Part shown: in pieces, positions 26,311-36,133 of the stretch
Layout of the letters: each line of letters opens with the position of its first letter
Numbering within the stretch: the first letter of the stretch is position 1
DNA from: Parahoeflea halophila
Lineage (GTDB): Bacteria; Pseudomonadota; Alphaproteobacteria; Rhizobiales; Rhizobiaceae
Reading direction: 5' to 3'
NCBI RefSeq assembly: GCF_900220985.1
Contig: NZ_OCPC01000001.1
Coordinates: forward strand, 1,404,836-1,468,835
DNA length: 64,000 bases
The notes under the pieces: generated by a model
Seen by the model: the letters and a program-made list of their open reading frames with translations, nothing else
Told to the model about the DNA's origin: nothing
Database searches by the model: none
Position numbers and translations under genes: made by a program

Positions 26311-27387
26311 TTATTCGGAGCCGGTGGCAGCCTTGATCTTTTCAAGCGTCTTGCCTTCCATGTCCTCGACACCAGCCGGGATGTTGGCGAAGAACTTCAG
26401 ATTGTCGATATCCGCATCGGTGAAAGCGGCGTTGACGGCAGCCTTCTTGTCATCCGGAAGCAGATCCTTGCCGCCTTCGACAGCGGCAATGGCGCCGGTG
26501 CTTGCCGACATGATCTTCACGTTCTCGGGCTCGAGCACGAAGTTGATCCACTTGTAGGCGGCGTCATCGGCTTCACCCTTGCGCGGGATGGCAAAGGTAT
26601 CGATCCAGGCCAGCGCGCCGGTCTTCGGCGGCACGAACACGATGTCCTTGTTCTCGCCATAGAGCTTGTAAGCAGTCGAATCCCAGGTTTCAGATGCAAC
26701 GATCTCGCCCGACATCATCATCGCCGAAAGGTCGTCGCCACCCTTCCAGTAAGCCTTGAGGTTGTCCTTGCAGGCGATCAGCTTGTCTGCAACCTTGTCC
26801 AGAATGGACTGGTACTTGTCGAGATCGGCATAGGCCGCAAACGGATCCTCACCCATGTCGAACGCCATGCCGAGCAGGATGGTGCGCTTCAGGCGCATCG
26901 AGGTCTTGCCCTTGTACTGCGGATCGCAAAGATCGCCCCAGGCCTTGACGTCGGGGGCCATCGTTTTGTTGGCCATCAGGCCGGACGTGCCCCACTGGTG
27001 CGGAACCGCGTAGACTTCGCCGTCGATCGTGGTGTTGGCCTTGACGCCTTCGAGCAGCTTGTCCTGCATGACATCGGTGTTGATCTTCGAAAGATCGAGC
27101 GGCTTGTAGATGTTGTATTCCTGCTGCACCGCGTAGATGCGGTCGTGGCTCGGCTGCGCCAGGTCGAAGCCGGCACCACCGGTGGCGCGAAGCTTGGCAA
27201 TCATTTCCTCGTTGTTCGAGAATGTCACCTCGACGGTAATATCGGGATATTTCTCTTCGAACTTCTTCACCAGTTCGTCCGGAGCGTAGGAGCCCCATGT
27301 CAAGAGGCGCAGCGTCTCTGCCTGTGCCGGTACGACTGCCATCACGGTGGTAGCCAGAAGCCCTGCCATTGCTAGTTTCATGATCAT
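26311..27387 (-). CDS. potD: Polyamine-type ABC substrate-binding protein (PotD/PotF-like)
   Basis: This 358-residue periplasmic protein has a Sec signal peptide (MIMKLAMAGLLATTVMAVVPAQA), then the PotD-type opening LRLLTWGSYAPDELVKKFEE. An aromatic/acidic ligand pocket is suggested by SWxD-like elements such as ASETWDSTAYKL and LAWIDTFAIP. It is the first gene of the operon. The 236-bp gap to the MocR gene holds its promoter; an ATTGGAC 7-mer at 27468 also occurs in the operator-like repeat at 29140. Putrescine, spermidine or another amine is the probable cargo. Confidence 0.9.
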   Translation of the reverse strand: MIMKLAMAGLLATTVMAVVPAQAETLRLLTWGSYAPDELVKKFEEKYPDITVEVTFSNNEEMIAKLRATGGAGFDLAQPSHDRIYAVQQEYNIYKPLDLSKINTDVMQDKLLEGVKANTTIDGEVYAVPHQWGTSGLMANKTMAPDVKAWGDLCDPQYKGKTSMRLKRTILLGMAFDMGEDPFAAYADLDKYQSILDKVADKLIACKDNLKAYWKGGDDLSAMMMSGEIVASETWDSTAYKLYGENKDIVFVPPKTGALAWIDTFAIPRKGEADDAAYKWINFVLEPENVKIMSASTGAIAAVEGGKDLLPDDKKAAVNAAFTDADIDNLKFFANIPAGVEDMEGKTLEKIKAATGSE

Positions 27388-27623
27388 TTCAAACTCCCTT
27401 TGAACCCTCTGAGTATCAGCGCATTATTGTTTGTAATCCGCGCAGATGACAAGAAGCGTAGCCCCTCATTGGACTGCACCGCATATCCATTCTAGATATT
27501 TTTCCATACCAATTTGTGACAACCTGTCACTGGTGTCCAGACCATTGCACCTCAGGCAAATGACGGCAACCACTGCAAGCGGGCGAGGCGGAGATACCCC
27601 CAACATTGACGGAAAAATACCGG

Positions 27624-29105
27624 TCAGGCGAACAGATGCGCCATCGTGTCCAGCCCCTGCCTGATCTCGCTGTCGCTCGCCGCACCATAGCCGATGACCA
27701 CACCCTTTGGCTCGATCGGGGTAAGGCAGTAGCGGCCGATGCCAGACAGGGTTAGGCCCGCGGCTGTCGCCGCCTCAATGAAGCTCCTCTCGTCCCGCGC
27801 CGGATCCTTGAACAATCCCACCGTATGAAAACCGGCTGAGGCGCGCTGGATCTGCATGTGTGCTTCTAGCTGCCATGCTTGCTCGTGCAGGATCTCGTGG
27901 CGACGTTTGTAATGCTGCCGCATGGTACGGATGTGGGTCGCGAAATGGCCCTCATCGATAAAATCGGTTACAATGGCCTGCGGCCAGGTCGGCACCCCAC
28001 TCAGCGCCGCCGAAAAGATGGTCGACATCGCATCGACCATGCTCGCCGGAGCCACAATGAAGCCAAGCCGCAAGGAGGGAAACAGCGTCTTGGAGAATGT
28101 ACCGACGTAGATCACCCGGCCGTTGGTATCGATGCTCTTGAGCGTTGGCAGCGGCTGATCACCGAAATAGAAATCACCGTCATAATCATCCTCGACGATA
28201 TAGGCGTCGGCCTGATCGGCAGCGTCCAGCAGCGCCAGCCGGCGCGCCAGGCTGAGGATTTTGCTCAGCGGCTGCTGATGCGAGGGCGTAACGAAGGCCA
28301 GCCGGAAATCCGGCGCTTTCGCAAGTCCCTCCTCGACAATGATACCCTCGTCATCCACCCCGACGGGAACCAGGTCCGCGCCTTGCGAGATGAAGGCGTT
28401 GCGCGCACCGATGGCGCCGGGATTTTCGAACCAGACCTTTTCGCCCTGTCCGAGCAGCATACTGCCGATCAGCGAAAACGCCTGCTGCGCTCCGCCTACC
28501 ACAAAGACCTGTTCCGGATCACACTGAATCCCCCGGCTGGCATTGAGATGCGTGGCAATCGCCGCTCGCAGCCGCGGCAAGCCGTAGGGATTGCCGTAGC
28601 CCATCACCGCGTCCCGGTCCGCGCGCAGATGCCGTGCCGAAAGCCGCGCCCATTGTGCCATCGGAAAGGCATTGAGCGCTGGGAGCGCTGTAACGAAGGC
28701 CTGGGACTTGTGCGGCAGCCGCCGCCGCTCGGCAAACAGCTTTTTTGCCCGGATGGTCGAAGGAGACAGTCGCGGTTGCCGCTCGCTCACAGTTCCTGCG
28801 GACCTTGGCTTGACCGGCGTCCGGCCCGTCATGGTGTGACTGACGAATGTGCCGGCGCCGATCCGTGATTCCAGCAGGCCTTCCGAGATCAGCCGGCTGA
28901 CCGCATCAAGTGCGGTTGTCCGCGACACCCCGATTTCGCTGGCGAGCGTCCGCGTCGCAGGCAGCCGCTCGCCGCCTTTCAGGCCGCCCGACAGGATAAT
29001 GTCACGCAGTCCCATATAGAGCTGCACGCTGATTTTTCGGTCCTGGCTACGGTCGATCCGGATCGAGGAAAGGATGGCTCCGGCCTTGGTTTTCATGGCT
29101 GTCAC
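27624..29105 (-). CDS. MocR/GabR-type PLP-dependent transcriptional regulator
   Basis: A 493-residue fusion of a GntR winged helix (about 22-90, [37 protein letters not shown]) with a fold-type I aminotransferase-like domain. The PLP lysine is in [17 protein letters not shown] and the aspartate that holds the pyridine nitrogen is in [11 protein letters not shown]. Such regulators sense amines, amino acids or PLP adducts. It lies between the Pot/GMC/oxidase operon and the divergent enolase-aldehyde dehydrogenase pair, so it probably controls both. It differs in sequence from the EnuR-type regulator at 40735. Confidence 0.92.
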   Translation of the reverse strand: MTAMKTKAGAILSSIRIDRSQDRKISVQLYMGLRDIILSGGLKGGERLPATRTLASEIGVSRTTALDAVSRLISEGLLESRIGAGTFVSHTMTGRTPVKPRSAGTVSERQPRLSPSTIRAKKLFAERRRLPHKSQAFVTALPALNAFPMAQWARLSARHLRADRDAVMGYGNPYGLPRLRAAIATHLNASRGIQCDPEQVFVVGGAQQAFSLIGSMLLGQGEKVWFENPGAIGARNAFISQGADLVPVGVDDEGIIVEEGLAKAPDFRLAFVTPSHQQPLSKILSLARRLALLDAADQADAYIVEDDYDGDFYFGDQPLPTLKSIDTNGRVIYVGTFSKTLFPSLRLGFIVAPASMVDAMSTIFSAALSGVPTWPQAIVTDFIDEGHFATHIRTMRQHYKRRHEILHEQAWQLEAHMQIQRASAGFHTVGLFKDPARDERSFIEAATAAGLTLSGIGRYCLTPIEPKGVVIGYGAASDSEIRQGLDTMAHLFA

Positions 29106-29139
29106 CTTCTCCTGCCGAAATTGGCCTGCAAGCTTTGCG

Positions 29140-29167
29140 AGATTGGACCTTATCGTAAGTCCAATCT
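29140..29167. promoter_or_regulatory. Candidate MocR operator
   Basis: AGATTGGAC (29140-29148) and GTCCAATCT (29159-29167) are perfect nine-base inverted arms around a ten-base centre that is itself nearly symmetric (CTTA-TCG-TAA). It sits between the MocR gene and the divergent enolase-superfamily gene, about 45 bases before the latter's ATG. Confidence 0.5.
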
Positions 29168-29210
29168 AGCCGCTAGGACAGACCAAAATGTCGGCACAGG
29201 TTTGGATCAC

Positions 29211-30326
29211 ATGAAAATCGCTCACATCGAAACATTCACCAACGAGTTCGTCTGCTTCGTCAAGGTCACCACAGACACGGGCGACATCGGCTGGGGCCAG
29301 GTGGCGCCCTACCATGCCGACATTACAGCCCAAGTCGTGCACCGGCAGGTGGCCCCCTATTCGCTCGGCCAGTCCGCACTCGACATCGAATATCTCGTCG
29401 ATCTGATTCCCGAGAAGGAGCACAAGTTTCCCGGCTCCTATCTCAAGCGTGCTCTCGGAGGCCTCGACACGGCGCTTTGGGATCTGCGCGGTCGCCTTGA
29501 AGGCAAGCCCGTCTGCGAGCTGATCGGCGGCACACACGGAACCATCCGCGCCTACGGCTCTTCGATGAAGCGCGACATCACGCCCAAGGACGAAGCTGCT
29601 CGTCTGAGCCGCCTGCGCGACGAGTTCGGCTTTGACGCTTTCAAGTTCCGTATTGGTGCCGAATGCGGCCGCGGCCAGGATGAATGGCCCGGCAGGACTG
29701 AAGAGATCGTGCCCACCATGCGCAAGGCGATGGACCACGGCGTCGCCCTGCTGGTTGACGCCAATTCCTGCTATGCACCGAAACAGGCCATCGAGATTGC
29801 CAAGCTGCTGACCGACAATGGCATCAGCCATTTCGAGGAGCCCTGCCCCTATTGGGAGTATGAGCAGACCAGGGAAGTGACCGAAGCCCTGTCTGCACTG
29901 CCCATCGATGTCACCGGCGGCGAACAGGATTGCGAATTGCCAAACTGGCGCTGGATGATCGGCATGAAGGCCGTCGACATCGTCCAGCCCGACATCTGCT
30001 ATCTCGGCGGCCTCACCCGCACCTTGCGGGTGGCCGACATGGCGGCGAAAGCCGGATTGCCCTGCACACCGCATTGCGCCAACTGGTCGATGGTCACCCT
30101 TTTCACCATGCACCTGCTGCGCGCCATCCCCAACGCCGGCAAGTATCTCGAGTTCTCCATCGAGGGCGAGGATTACTACCCCTGGCAGGACGATCTGTTC
30201 GTCCAATCGCCCTACACGATTGTCGACGGCAAGGCGACGGTGACCGATGCCCCGGGTTGGGGTGTCGAGATCAGCCCGGCCTGGCTCGAACAGTCGAAAC
30301 ACCAGATCAGCTCAATGGGAGCCTGA
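29211..30326 (+). CDS. Mandelate racemase/enolase superfamily enzyme
   Basis: This 371-residue protein has the capping domain start [19 protein letters not shown] and a TIM barrel with metal ligands in LLVDANSCY (Asp), [10 protein letters not shown] (Glu) and VTGGEQDCE (Glu). On one side of the active site the motif is FKFRIG, so Lys is followed two residues later by Arg. The other side has CTPHCAN with the general-base His. This arrangement is found in sugar-acid dehydratases and some racemases/epimerases of the superfamily. I chose ATG 29211; the frame opens at 29121 but crosses the operator-like repeat. It is two bases from the aldehyde dehydrogenase gene. Exact reaction unknown. Confidence 0.85.
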   Translation: MKIAHIETFTNEFVCFVKVTTDTGDIGWGQVAPYHADITAQVVHRQVAPYSLGQSALDIEYLVDLIPEKEHKFPGSYLKRALGGLDTALWDLRGRLEGKPVCELIGGTHGTIRAYGSSMKRDITPKDEAARLSRLRDEFGFDAFKFRIGAECGRGQDEWPGRTEEIVPTMRKAMDHGVALLVDANSCYAPKQAIEIAKLLTDNGISHFEEPCPYWEYEQTREVTEALSALPIDVTGGEQDCELPNWRWMIGMKAVDIVQPDICYLGGLTRTLRVADMAAKAGLPCTPHCANWSMVTLFTMHLLRAIPNAGKYLEFSIEGEDYYPWQDDLFVQSPYTIVDGKATVTDAPGWGVEISPAWLEQSKHQISSMGA

Positions 30327-30328
30327 CC

Positions 30329-31819
30329 ATGCTCACACAACCCGATAGCCTGCTCAAATATCTCACCGATGCGAGCGATTTGCGCCTTCCCGATGGCCAT
30401 TTCATCGACGGCGCCTACCAGGCTGCCCGTGCCGGCCGCACCATGTCGAGTGAAGATCCCGGCCGCGGTGAAGGCTTCGCCAGCTTCGCTCGCGGTGATG
30501 CCGATGATGTGGACGACGCCGTTGCGAGTTCACGCAAGGCATTTGCTTTCTGGCGGAAGACGCCCCCCGCCGAACGCGGGCGCATCCTCGCCCGGACCGC
30601 TGAACTGATCCGCCGCGACAGCGAGCGTCTGGCGATTGTGGAATGTCTCGACAGCGGCAAGCCAATCGCCGAAGCCCGGGGCGACGTTTCGGGTGCCGCG
30701 CGCACCTTCGAGTACTACGCAGGTGCCTGTGACAAGCTGGAAGGCAGCAGCTTCCCGCTGCCCTCCAACTATGTCGGCTTCAGCCAACTCGAACCTGTCG
30801 GCGTCACCGCCCACATCATCCCCTGGAATTTCCCGATCTCGACCGCAGCCCGCGGCATGGCCCCGGCGCTCGCAGCCGGCTGCACCGTGGTTGTCAAACC
30901 CGCCGAGCTGACCCCGTTCACAGCCCTTTTGCTGGCCGAGCTTCTCACCGAAGCCGGGCTGCCCGCAGGCGTCTGCAATGTCGTGACCGGTACAGGCACG
31001 GAAGTAGGCGCACCCCTGGTGGCGCATACCGGCATCGATCACGTCACCTTCACCGGCTCTGTCGCGACCGGCGGACACGTGATGCGCGCTTGCGCCGCCA
31101 ACGTCACCCGTTCGGTTATGGAGCTGGGCGGCAAGTCCCCGGTCGTGGTGCTCAACGACTGCAATTTCGACAGCACTGTCGCCAATGTCGCCGGTGCCAT
31201 TTTCGAGCATGCCGGACAGATCTGCTCGGCCGGGTCGCGCCTTGTGATCGAGGCCGGCATTCACGACCGTTTCATCGAGGCTCTCGGCACCAGGGCCGAG
31301 GCAATTTCGCTGGGTCACGGTCTTCGTTCCCCGGATATGGGCCCGGTCAGCTCCGCCGACCAGCGCGACAGGATCATCGGCTTTCTCGACCGGGCGCGCG
31401 GGCGCGGCGCCGAGTTCATCTGCGGCGGGCAGATCTCGCCTGATACTGAAGCGGGCAAGGGCTATTTCATCGAGCCGACAATCGTCGCCGCCCGTCCGGA
31501 AGACGACGAGCTGGTACAGGAGGAGATCTTCGGCCCGGTTCTCACCGTCCAGAAGGCCGACGATGTGGACCACGCTCTGCACCTGGCCAATTGCACCCGC
31601 TTCGGACTTGTCGCCGGTGTGTTCACCAGCGATTTTGCCAGAGCGCATCAGCTGGCCCGCGACATCGACGCCGGCCAGGTCTACATCAACGAGTATTTCG
31701 CCGGCGGCATCGAAGTCCCCTTCGGCGGCAACAAGCAATCCGGCTTCGGCCGCGAAAAGGGCATCGAGGGTCTCAGGAGCTACTGCAAGCTCAAGAGCAT
31801 TGCCGCCCGCATCGATTGA
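30329..31819 (+). CDS. Aldehyde dehydrogenase (NAD(P)-dependent, BetB-like length)
   Basis: The product is 496 residues. Catalytic Glu is in MELGGKSP, catalytic Cys in HAGQICSAGSRL (about residue 287), and the nucleotide-binding segment is FTGSVATGGHVM, preceded by IIPWNFP with the family Asn. It is co-transcribed with the enolase-superfamily gene. Together with the GMC and PuuB-like enzymes encoded across the MocR gene it could complete alcohol or amine to acid oxidation. Length and pattern resemble betaine aldehyde or aminoaldehyde dehydrogenases, but substrate is inference. Its end is marked by a strong bidirectional terminator. Confidence 0.9.
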   Translation: MLTQPDSLLKYLTDASDLRLPDGHFIDGAYQAARAGRTMSSEDPGRGEGFASFARGDADDVDDAVASSRKAFAFWRKTPPAERGRILARTAELIRRDSERLAIVECLDSGKPIAEARGDVSGAARTFEYYAGACDKLEGSSFPLPSNYVGFSQLEPVGVTAHIIPWNFPISTAARGMAPALAAGCTVVVKPAELTPFTALLLAELLTEAGLPAGVCNVVTGTGTEVGAPLVAHTGIDHVTFTGSVATGGHVMRACAANVTRSVMELGGKSPVVVLNDCNFDSTVANVAGAIFEHAGQICSAGSRLVIEAGIHDRFIEALGTRAEAISLGHGLRSPDMGPVSSADQRDRIIGFLDRARGRGAEFICGGQISPDTEAGKGYFIEPTIVAARPEDDELVQEEIFGPVLTVQKADDVDHALHLANCTRFGLVAGVFTSDFARAHQLARDIDAGQVYINEYFAGGIEVPFGGNKQSGFGREKGIEGLRSYCKLKSIAARID

Positions 31820-31858
31820 TCTTGCCCTTGGGGCGCGGCCTATCTCGACCACAATTTG

Positions 31859-31891
31859 AAACGCCCCGACCAGCAATCCGTCGGGGCGTTT
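31859..31891. terminator. Bidirectional rho-independent terminator
   Basis: AAACGCCCCGAC pairs perfectly with GTCGGGGCGTTT across a nine-base loop. T-rich sequence follows on the plus strand, and the A run at the left arm serves the opposite direction. It separates the aldehyde dehydrogenase gene from the convergent end of the ectoine operon. Confidence 0.9.
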
Positions 31892-31924
31892 GTTTTGCAA
31901 CCGGTCCTCCGGTGGGTAGGAGGC

Positions 31925-32914
31925 CTATACCTTGACTGCCACCACGGCCATGCAGTCGCCCGCCTTGACCTGGCCGGGAAAATGCCGTGACACGACAATG
32001 CCCGAGCGCCGGGCGCGATAATCGACGGGCATCCGGCCAGTTCGGTCGGCGGGCCAGACACGGGCGACGATATCGCCTTTCTCCACCTCGTCGCCAAGAT
32101 CCTTCACCGCCTCGATCATGCCGTCGTCCTGGGAGAAAACGAAACAGTCGTCATCAGGCATGTCGAGCATGATCGACGGGGCAATCTCTAGCTCGCCCTT
32201 CATAATGCCCGCGTGCTTGAGCACGTTACGAACGCCTTTCTTGGCGATGGCATTGGACCGCGCCGTCGAGGTGCCGCCGCCGCCCAGTTCCGTGGTGACG
32301 AAGGTCTTGCCCTGATCCTCGACGCTGGTGTCATACATGCCGACATTGTCGATCTCGAGCATGATCATCGAATAGGGCGCATTGAACGCCTCGACCGCTG
32401 CAACACAGGCCGCCTGCTGCTCCTTGTTTTCCAGCACATGGGCCGACGCGAAGGGGATGAAATCCAGCGTCTTGCCGCCCGAATGGAAATCGAGCACGAT
32501 GCTGGCTTCCGGCAGCAGTACCGTCTGGATATAGTCCGCGATCTTTTCCGTGACCGTGCCATTGGGCGAGCCGGGAAAGGATCGGTTCATGTTGCCCCTG
32601 TCAATCGGCGACGTGCGGGTACCCGCCCGGAAAGCCGGGTAATTCATCGCCGGCAGGATGATCACACGGCCCTCGATATCCTCGGGCTTCAGCGACACCG
32701 CCAGTTCCATCAGCGCGACAGGGCCTTCATACTCGTCGCCGTGATTGCCGCCGGTCAGAAGCGCGCACGGTCCGATACCGTTCTTGATCACGGTGATCGG
32801 GATCATCACCGACCCCCAGGCGGAATCATCCCGGCTGTAGGGCAGGCGCAGAAAACCGTGATGCACGCCATCTTCATTGAGCGGTATGGTTGGTGTAATC
32901 GGATTGCCAGGCAT
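31925..32914 (-). CDS. eutE: N-acetyl-L-2,4-diaminobutyrate deacetylase EutE (DoeB)
   Basis: The 329-residue zinc hydrolase belongs to the succinylglutamate desuccinylase/aspartoacylase family. Zinc ligands are visible as His and Glu in GGNHGDEYEGP (about 55-65) and His in VLDFHSGGKTLDF. It removes the acetyl group from N-alpha-acetyldiaminobutyrate formed by EutD, giving L-2,4-diaminobutyrate and acetate. Assignment rests on the family and on its place as the last gene of an intact eutABCDE set, six bases after eutD. The protein is cytoplasmic, with no signal peptide. Confidence 0.92.
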   Translation of the reverse strand: MPGNPITPTIPLNEDGVHHGFLRLPYSRDDSAWGSVMIPITVIKNGIGPCALLTGGNHGDEYEGPVALMELAVSLKPEDIEGRVIILPAMNYPAFRAGTRTSPIDRGNMNRSFPGSPNGTVTEKIADYIQTVLLPEASIVLDFHSGGKTLDFIPFASAHVLENKEQQAACVAAVEAFNAPYSMIMLEIDNVGMYDTSVEDQGKTFVTTELGGGGTSTARSNAIAKKGVRNVLKHAGIMKGELEIAPSIMLDMPDDDCFVFSQDDGMIEAVKDLGDEVEKGDIVARVWPADRTGRMPVDYRARRSGIVVSRHFPGQVKAGDCMAVVAVKV

Positions 32915-32920
32915 GAACGA

Positions 32921-34108
32921 TCAATCCTTCACATGCAGCCGGCGCGGAACATTGGCCAGGCACTCGGGACCATTGGCGCCAATGACGATACTCTCGGTAA
33001 TCTCGAAGCCCCAGTCATCCATCCACAGCCCGGTCATGAAGTGAAACGTCATGTTTTCCTTGAGCACGGTCTTGTCGCCCGGCCGCAGCGACATGGTGCG
33101 CTCGCCCCAGTCCGGCGGATAGGACAGGCCGATCGGGTAACCGGTGCGGTTGTCCTTGGTGATCCCGTATTTGTTCAGGACCGCAAAAAACGCGTTGGCG
33201 ATGTCCTCGCACAGATTGCCGGCCTTCGCCGCTTCCAGTCCCGCATCCATGCCTTCCAGCACCGCCTTCTCGGCATCGATGAAGGTCTGTGTCGGTTTGC
33301 CCAGAAACACCGTTCGCGACAGCGGGCAGTGGTAACGCTTGTAAACCCCGGCAATTTCAAAGAAGGTCCCCTCGCCGCTCTTCATCGGCTTGTCGTCCCA
33401 GGTCAGATGCGGCGCCGAAGCATCCGCGCCAGACGGCAGCAGCGGCACGATCGCCGGGTAATCGCCGCCAAAACCCAGACCGTCGTCAAAGCGCAGACCG
33501 GCTTCGTAGATGTCGGCCACCAGATCGCACTTGCGATACCCCACTTCGCATTTGTCGAAGATCGTCTGGTGCATCCGCTCGACAAGCCGCGCCGCCTTGC
33601 GCATGTAGTCAAGTTCCTGGCTCGACTTGACCGCTCGCTGCCAGTTCACCAGCGCGGTGACGTCAGAGAATTTTGCATTCGGCAGATGCTTCTGCAGCGA
33701 TGCATAGGCCGCCGCCGAGAACCAGTAATTGTCCATCTCGACACCGATGCGCTTGGCACCCCAGCCGCGCTCTTCCAACTTGGCCGAGAGATAATCCATC
33801 GGATGCCGCTCGGTCGATTGAACGTAGTGATCCGCATAGCCGATAATGTCACTCTCGCCCAGATAGGCCGTGCGACGTGCGCCATTCGCATCCTGGCCGC
33901 GACCGAACCAGATGGGGTCCCCATCAGGGCCAACCACCACACACTGATGCACATAGAACGACCAACCGTCATAGCCGGTCAGCCAAGCCATGTTGGACGG
34001 GTCGGACACGATGATGACATCAACACCTGCAGCAGCCATGGCAGCACGCGTCTTGGCGACGCGCTGAGCATATTCGTCCCGGCTGAAATTGAGAAGTGGC
34101 GCGGACAT
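32921..34108 (-). CDS. eutD: Ectoine hydrolase EutD (DoeA)
   Basis: This 395-residue M24-type protein opens the ectoine ring to N-acetyl-diaminobutyrates. It has a creatinase-like N-terminal domain (SNMAWLTGYDGWSFYVHQ) and a pita-bread catalytic domain with GTFFEIAGVYKRYHCPLSRT and the C-terminal FHFMTGLWMDDWGFEITESI. The usual five metal ligands of methionine aminopeptidases are not all conserved in this region, as in other ectoine hydrolases and creatinase, which are metal-free. It sits between eutC and eutE in canonical order. It is not a duplicate of the creatinase-like protein at position 1. Confidence 0.93.
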   Translation of the reverse strand: MSAPLLNFSRDEYAQRVAKTRAAMAAAGVDVIIVSDPSNMAWLTGYDGWSFYVHQCVVVGPDGDPIWFGRGQDANGARRTAYLGESDIIGYADHYVQSTERHPMDYLSAKLEERGWGAKRIGVEMDNYWFSAAAYASLQKHLPNAKFSDVTALVNWQRAVKSSQELDYMRKAARLVERMHQTIFDKCEVGYRKCDLVADIYEAGLRFDDGLGFGGDYPAIVPLLPSGADASAPHLTWDDKPMKSGEGTFFEIAGVYKRYHCPLSRTVFLGKPTQTFIDAEKAVLEGMDAGLEAAKAGNLCEDIANAFFAVLNKYGITKDNRTGYPIGLSYPPDWGERTMSLRPGDKTVLKENMTFHFMTGLWMDDWGFEITESIVIGANGPECLANVPRRLHVKD

Positions 34109-34138
34109 TCGGGGGGATTTTCCTTTCTGGGTGAAGCT

Positions 34139-35131
34139 TCAGTTTGAAAAGTCGGTACCGGCATTGGCCGCAAGTGCGCGGCGGCTGGCAAATGTGGCGA
34201 TTGCCGTGTCCTGAATGCCGGTGCCCGTCAGGTCGGCAATGGTGATCGCCTTGTCGGATGAACGGCCTTCGCCCTTGCCCGCAACAATCATGCCGAGTTC
34301 GGCAAACTCCGCATCGGACGCCACGATGCCTGCTTCTATCGCGGATCGCAGCTCGCCCAGCAGGCGTGTTTGCGACAACCGGTCAGGCACATAGAGGTCA
34401 GCCTTGCTAAAACAGGCCGGTTCGAGTTCATTCTTGTGATCCTGATCCGACCCCATCGCCGTGACGTGCTGGCCTGGGCGCAACCATTCAGCCTGCAGGA
34501 TCGGCTGTGCCGCGGGCGTGGTGGTGACAACAACATCCGCCGCTGAAACTGCACCGGGGAGTTCGCTCGCAGCAGTCACTTCTATCTCCAGTTCCGCAGT
34601 CATTTCCACGGCCGCCGAGGCCGCCTTGTCCGGATCCCGCGCCCAGATCGTCGCGCTCTCGATCGGGCGAACGAGGCTGAGCGCCTTGAGCTGCAGCTTG
34701 CCTTGGGCACCTGCACCAAGAATGCAGGCGGTGGAGGCATCAGCACGTGCAAGATGCCGCGCGGCAACCGCGCCTGCTGCTGCCGTCCGCACATCGGTGA
34801 GATAGCCATTGTCGAGAAGCAGCGCCTCGAGCATTCCGGTTCTCGCCGAAAACAGCACCATCAGTCCCGATGTGCTCGGCAGCCCGATTTTCGGATTGTC
34901 GAAAAACCCCGGGGAAACCTTGATGGCAAAGCTGTCGATACCGGGTACGAACGCGGTTTTGACATCAACCTCGCCATTGAACGGCGCAATCGCCATCGAC
35001 AGGATCGGCGGCATCACCACATCGCCTGACGCAAGCGCGGCAAAGGCTTGCTCGACGCAGTCTATGGCATCAAGATCCAGCGTCACCAGCCTGCGCAAAT
35101 CCGCTTCCGTCAGAATCTTGATGTCAGCCAT
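34139..35131 (-). CDS. eutC: Ectoine utilization protein EutC (ornithine cyclodeaminase family)
   Basis: The 330-residue protein belongs to the ornithine cyclodeaminase/mu-crystallin family, with a Rossmann motif STACILGAGAQGKLQLKAL (about 131-149) and NAD contact GSDQDHKNELEP. EutC is thought to act with EutB in converting 5-hydroxyectoine to ectoine or to process side products; the exact step is inferred in the literature rather than directly shown here. It starts one base after the eutB stop. Confidence 0.9.
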   Translation of the reverse strand: MADIKILTEADLRRLVTLDLDAIDCVEQAFAALASGDVVMPPILSMAIAPFNGEVDVKTAFVPGIDSFAIKVSPGFFDNPKIGLPSTSGLMVLFSARTGMLEALLLDNGYLTDVRTAAAGAVAARHLARADASTACILGAGAQGKLQLKALSLVRPIESATIWARDPDKAASAAVEMTAELEIEVTAASELPGAVSAADVVVTTTPAAQPILQAEWLRPGQHVTAMGSDQDHKNELEPACFSKADLYVPDRLSQTRLLGELRSAIEAGIVASDAEFAELGMIVAGKGEGRSSDKAITIADLTGTGIQDTAIATFASRRALAANAGTDFSN

Positions 35132-35132
35132 G

Positions 35133-36131
35133 TTATGCCGCCTCTTGGGTTACATCGACGTCTTCGCCGGAGATGATGCGATGGTGCTGCTGCATGTCGA
35201 TATTGCCGCCGCTCAGAATGGTGACGATCGGGCCGGCACTCTCGACCCTCTGCGCGAGAAGGGCTGCGACACCCACGGCGCCGGACCCTTCGATGATCTG
35301 GCGCTCCTGCCAGTAGACATGCCGGATCGCCGCTGCGATCTCTGCCTCGCTGACCAGAATGACGTCATCGACCAGATCCCGCGTCATCGCGAAAGTGAGT
35401 TGGTTCTCCAGCCCGATTCCACCACCAAGCGAGTCGGCCAGCGTGGCAAGTTCTTCAACGAAGACCGGTTTACCTGCCTGCAGGCAGGCATGCATGGCAG
35501 CACCGCGCTCCATTGAGATCCCTACGATCCGGACAGCGAGACGCCTGGCTCTCAGCGCTGCGGCGACGCCGGAGATCAAGCCACCGCCCGACAGCGGCAC
35601 CAGCACGGTTGCAACGCCCGGCACCTGTTCGATCAGTTCGAGACCGAGCGTGCCCTGCCCGGCAATGATCTTGCGGTGATCGAAGGGCGGGATCATGGTC
35701 ATGCCCTCTTCCGACACCAGCCGGTCCACTTCCCCCTGCGCTTCATCCTGCGAACTGCCGACGATACGGACTTCGGCGCCTTGCGCCTTGATACCGTCAA
35801 TCTTCGCCTGCGGCACCAGCCGCGACATGCAAATGATGCATTTCACCCCGGCAGCCTTTGCCGCATAGGCAAGCCCCCGCCCGTGGTTGCCGGTCGAGAC
35901 GCCAACGACGCCACGGCGTTTCTCGGCGTCACTCAAGGAGAGCACGGCATTGGTCGCGCCGCGCAGTTTGAAACTGCCGGTTAGCTGCGTGTGCTCGAGT
36001 TTAAGATGCACCGGCACACCGGAAAGATCGGACAGCGAGGGTGACACATTCACCGCCGTCATCCGCACGGTAGCAGCGATAGCTGCGCGGGCGCGTTCGA
36101 TTTCATTCAGATCAACAAAGGTTCGGGTCAT
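35133..36131 (-). CDS. eutB: Ectoine utilization protein EutB (threonine dehydratase-like)
   Basis: This 332-residue fold-type II PLP enzyme has the lysine in LTGSFKLRGATNAVL (about residue 49) and the phosphate loop in VPLSGGGLISGVAAAL. The family includes threonine dehydratases. Within hydroxyectoine clusters it is proposed to act with EutC in removing the hydroxyl group of 5-hydroxyectoine. I placed the start at ATG 36131, two bases after the eutA stop; the open frame extends to 36203 but inside eutA. Confidence 0.9.
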   Translation of the reverse strand: MTRTFVDLNEIERARAAIAATVRMTAVNVSPSLSDLSGVPVHLKLEHTQLTGSFKLRGATNAVLSLSDAEKRRGVVGVSTGNHGRGLAYAAKAAGVKCIICMSRLVPQAKIDGIKAQGAEVRIVGSSQDEAQGEVDRLVSEEGMTMIPPFDHRKIIAGQGTLGLELIEQVPGVATVLVPLSGGGLISGVAAALRARRLAVRIVGISMERGAAMHACLQAGKPVFVEELATLADSLGGGIGLENQLTFAMTRDLVDDVILVSEAEIAAAIRHVYWQERQIIEGSGAVGVAALLAQRVESAGPIVTILSGGNIDMQQHHRIISGEDVDVTQEAA

Positions 36132-36133
36132 GA

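Noticed and set aside
21669-31819. betA/betB choline oxidation pair
   Set aside because: GMC and aldehyde dehydrogenase genes are 7 kb apart on opposite strands with a Pot transporter and a MocR gene between them and no betI; the specific names are not justified.
32213-34147. 644-codon plus-strand frame opposite eutD and eutE
   Set aside because: It lies wholly against two well-supported ectoine genes and resembles no protein; a shadow frame.
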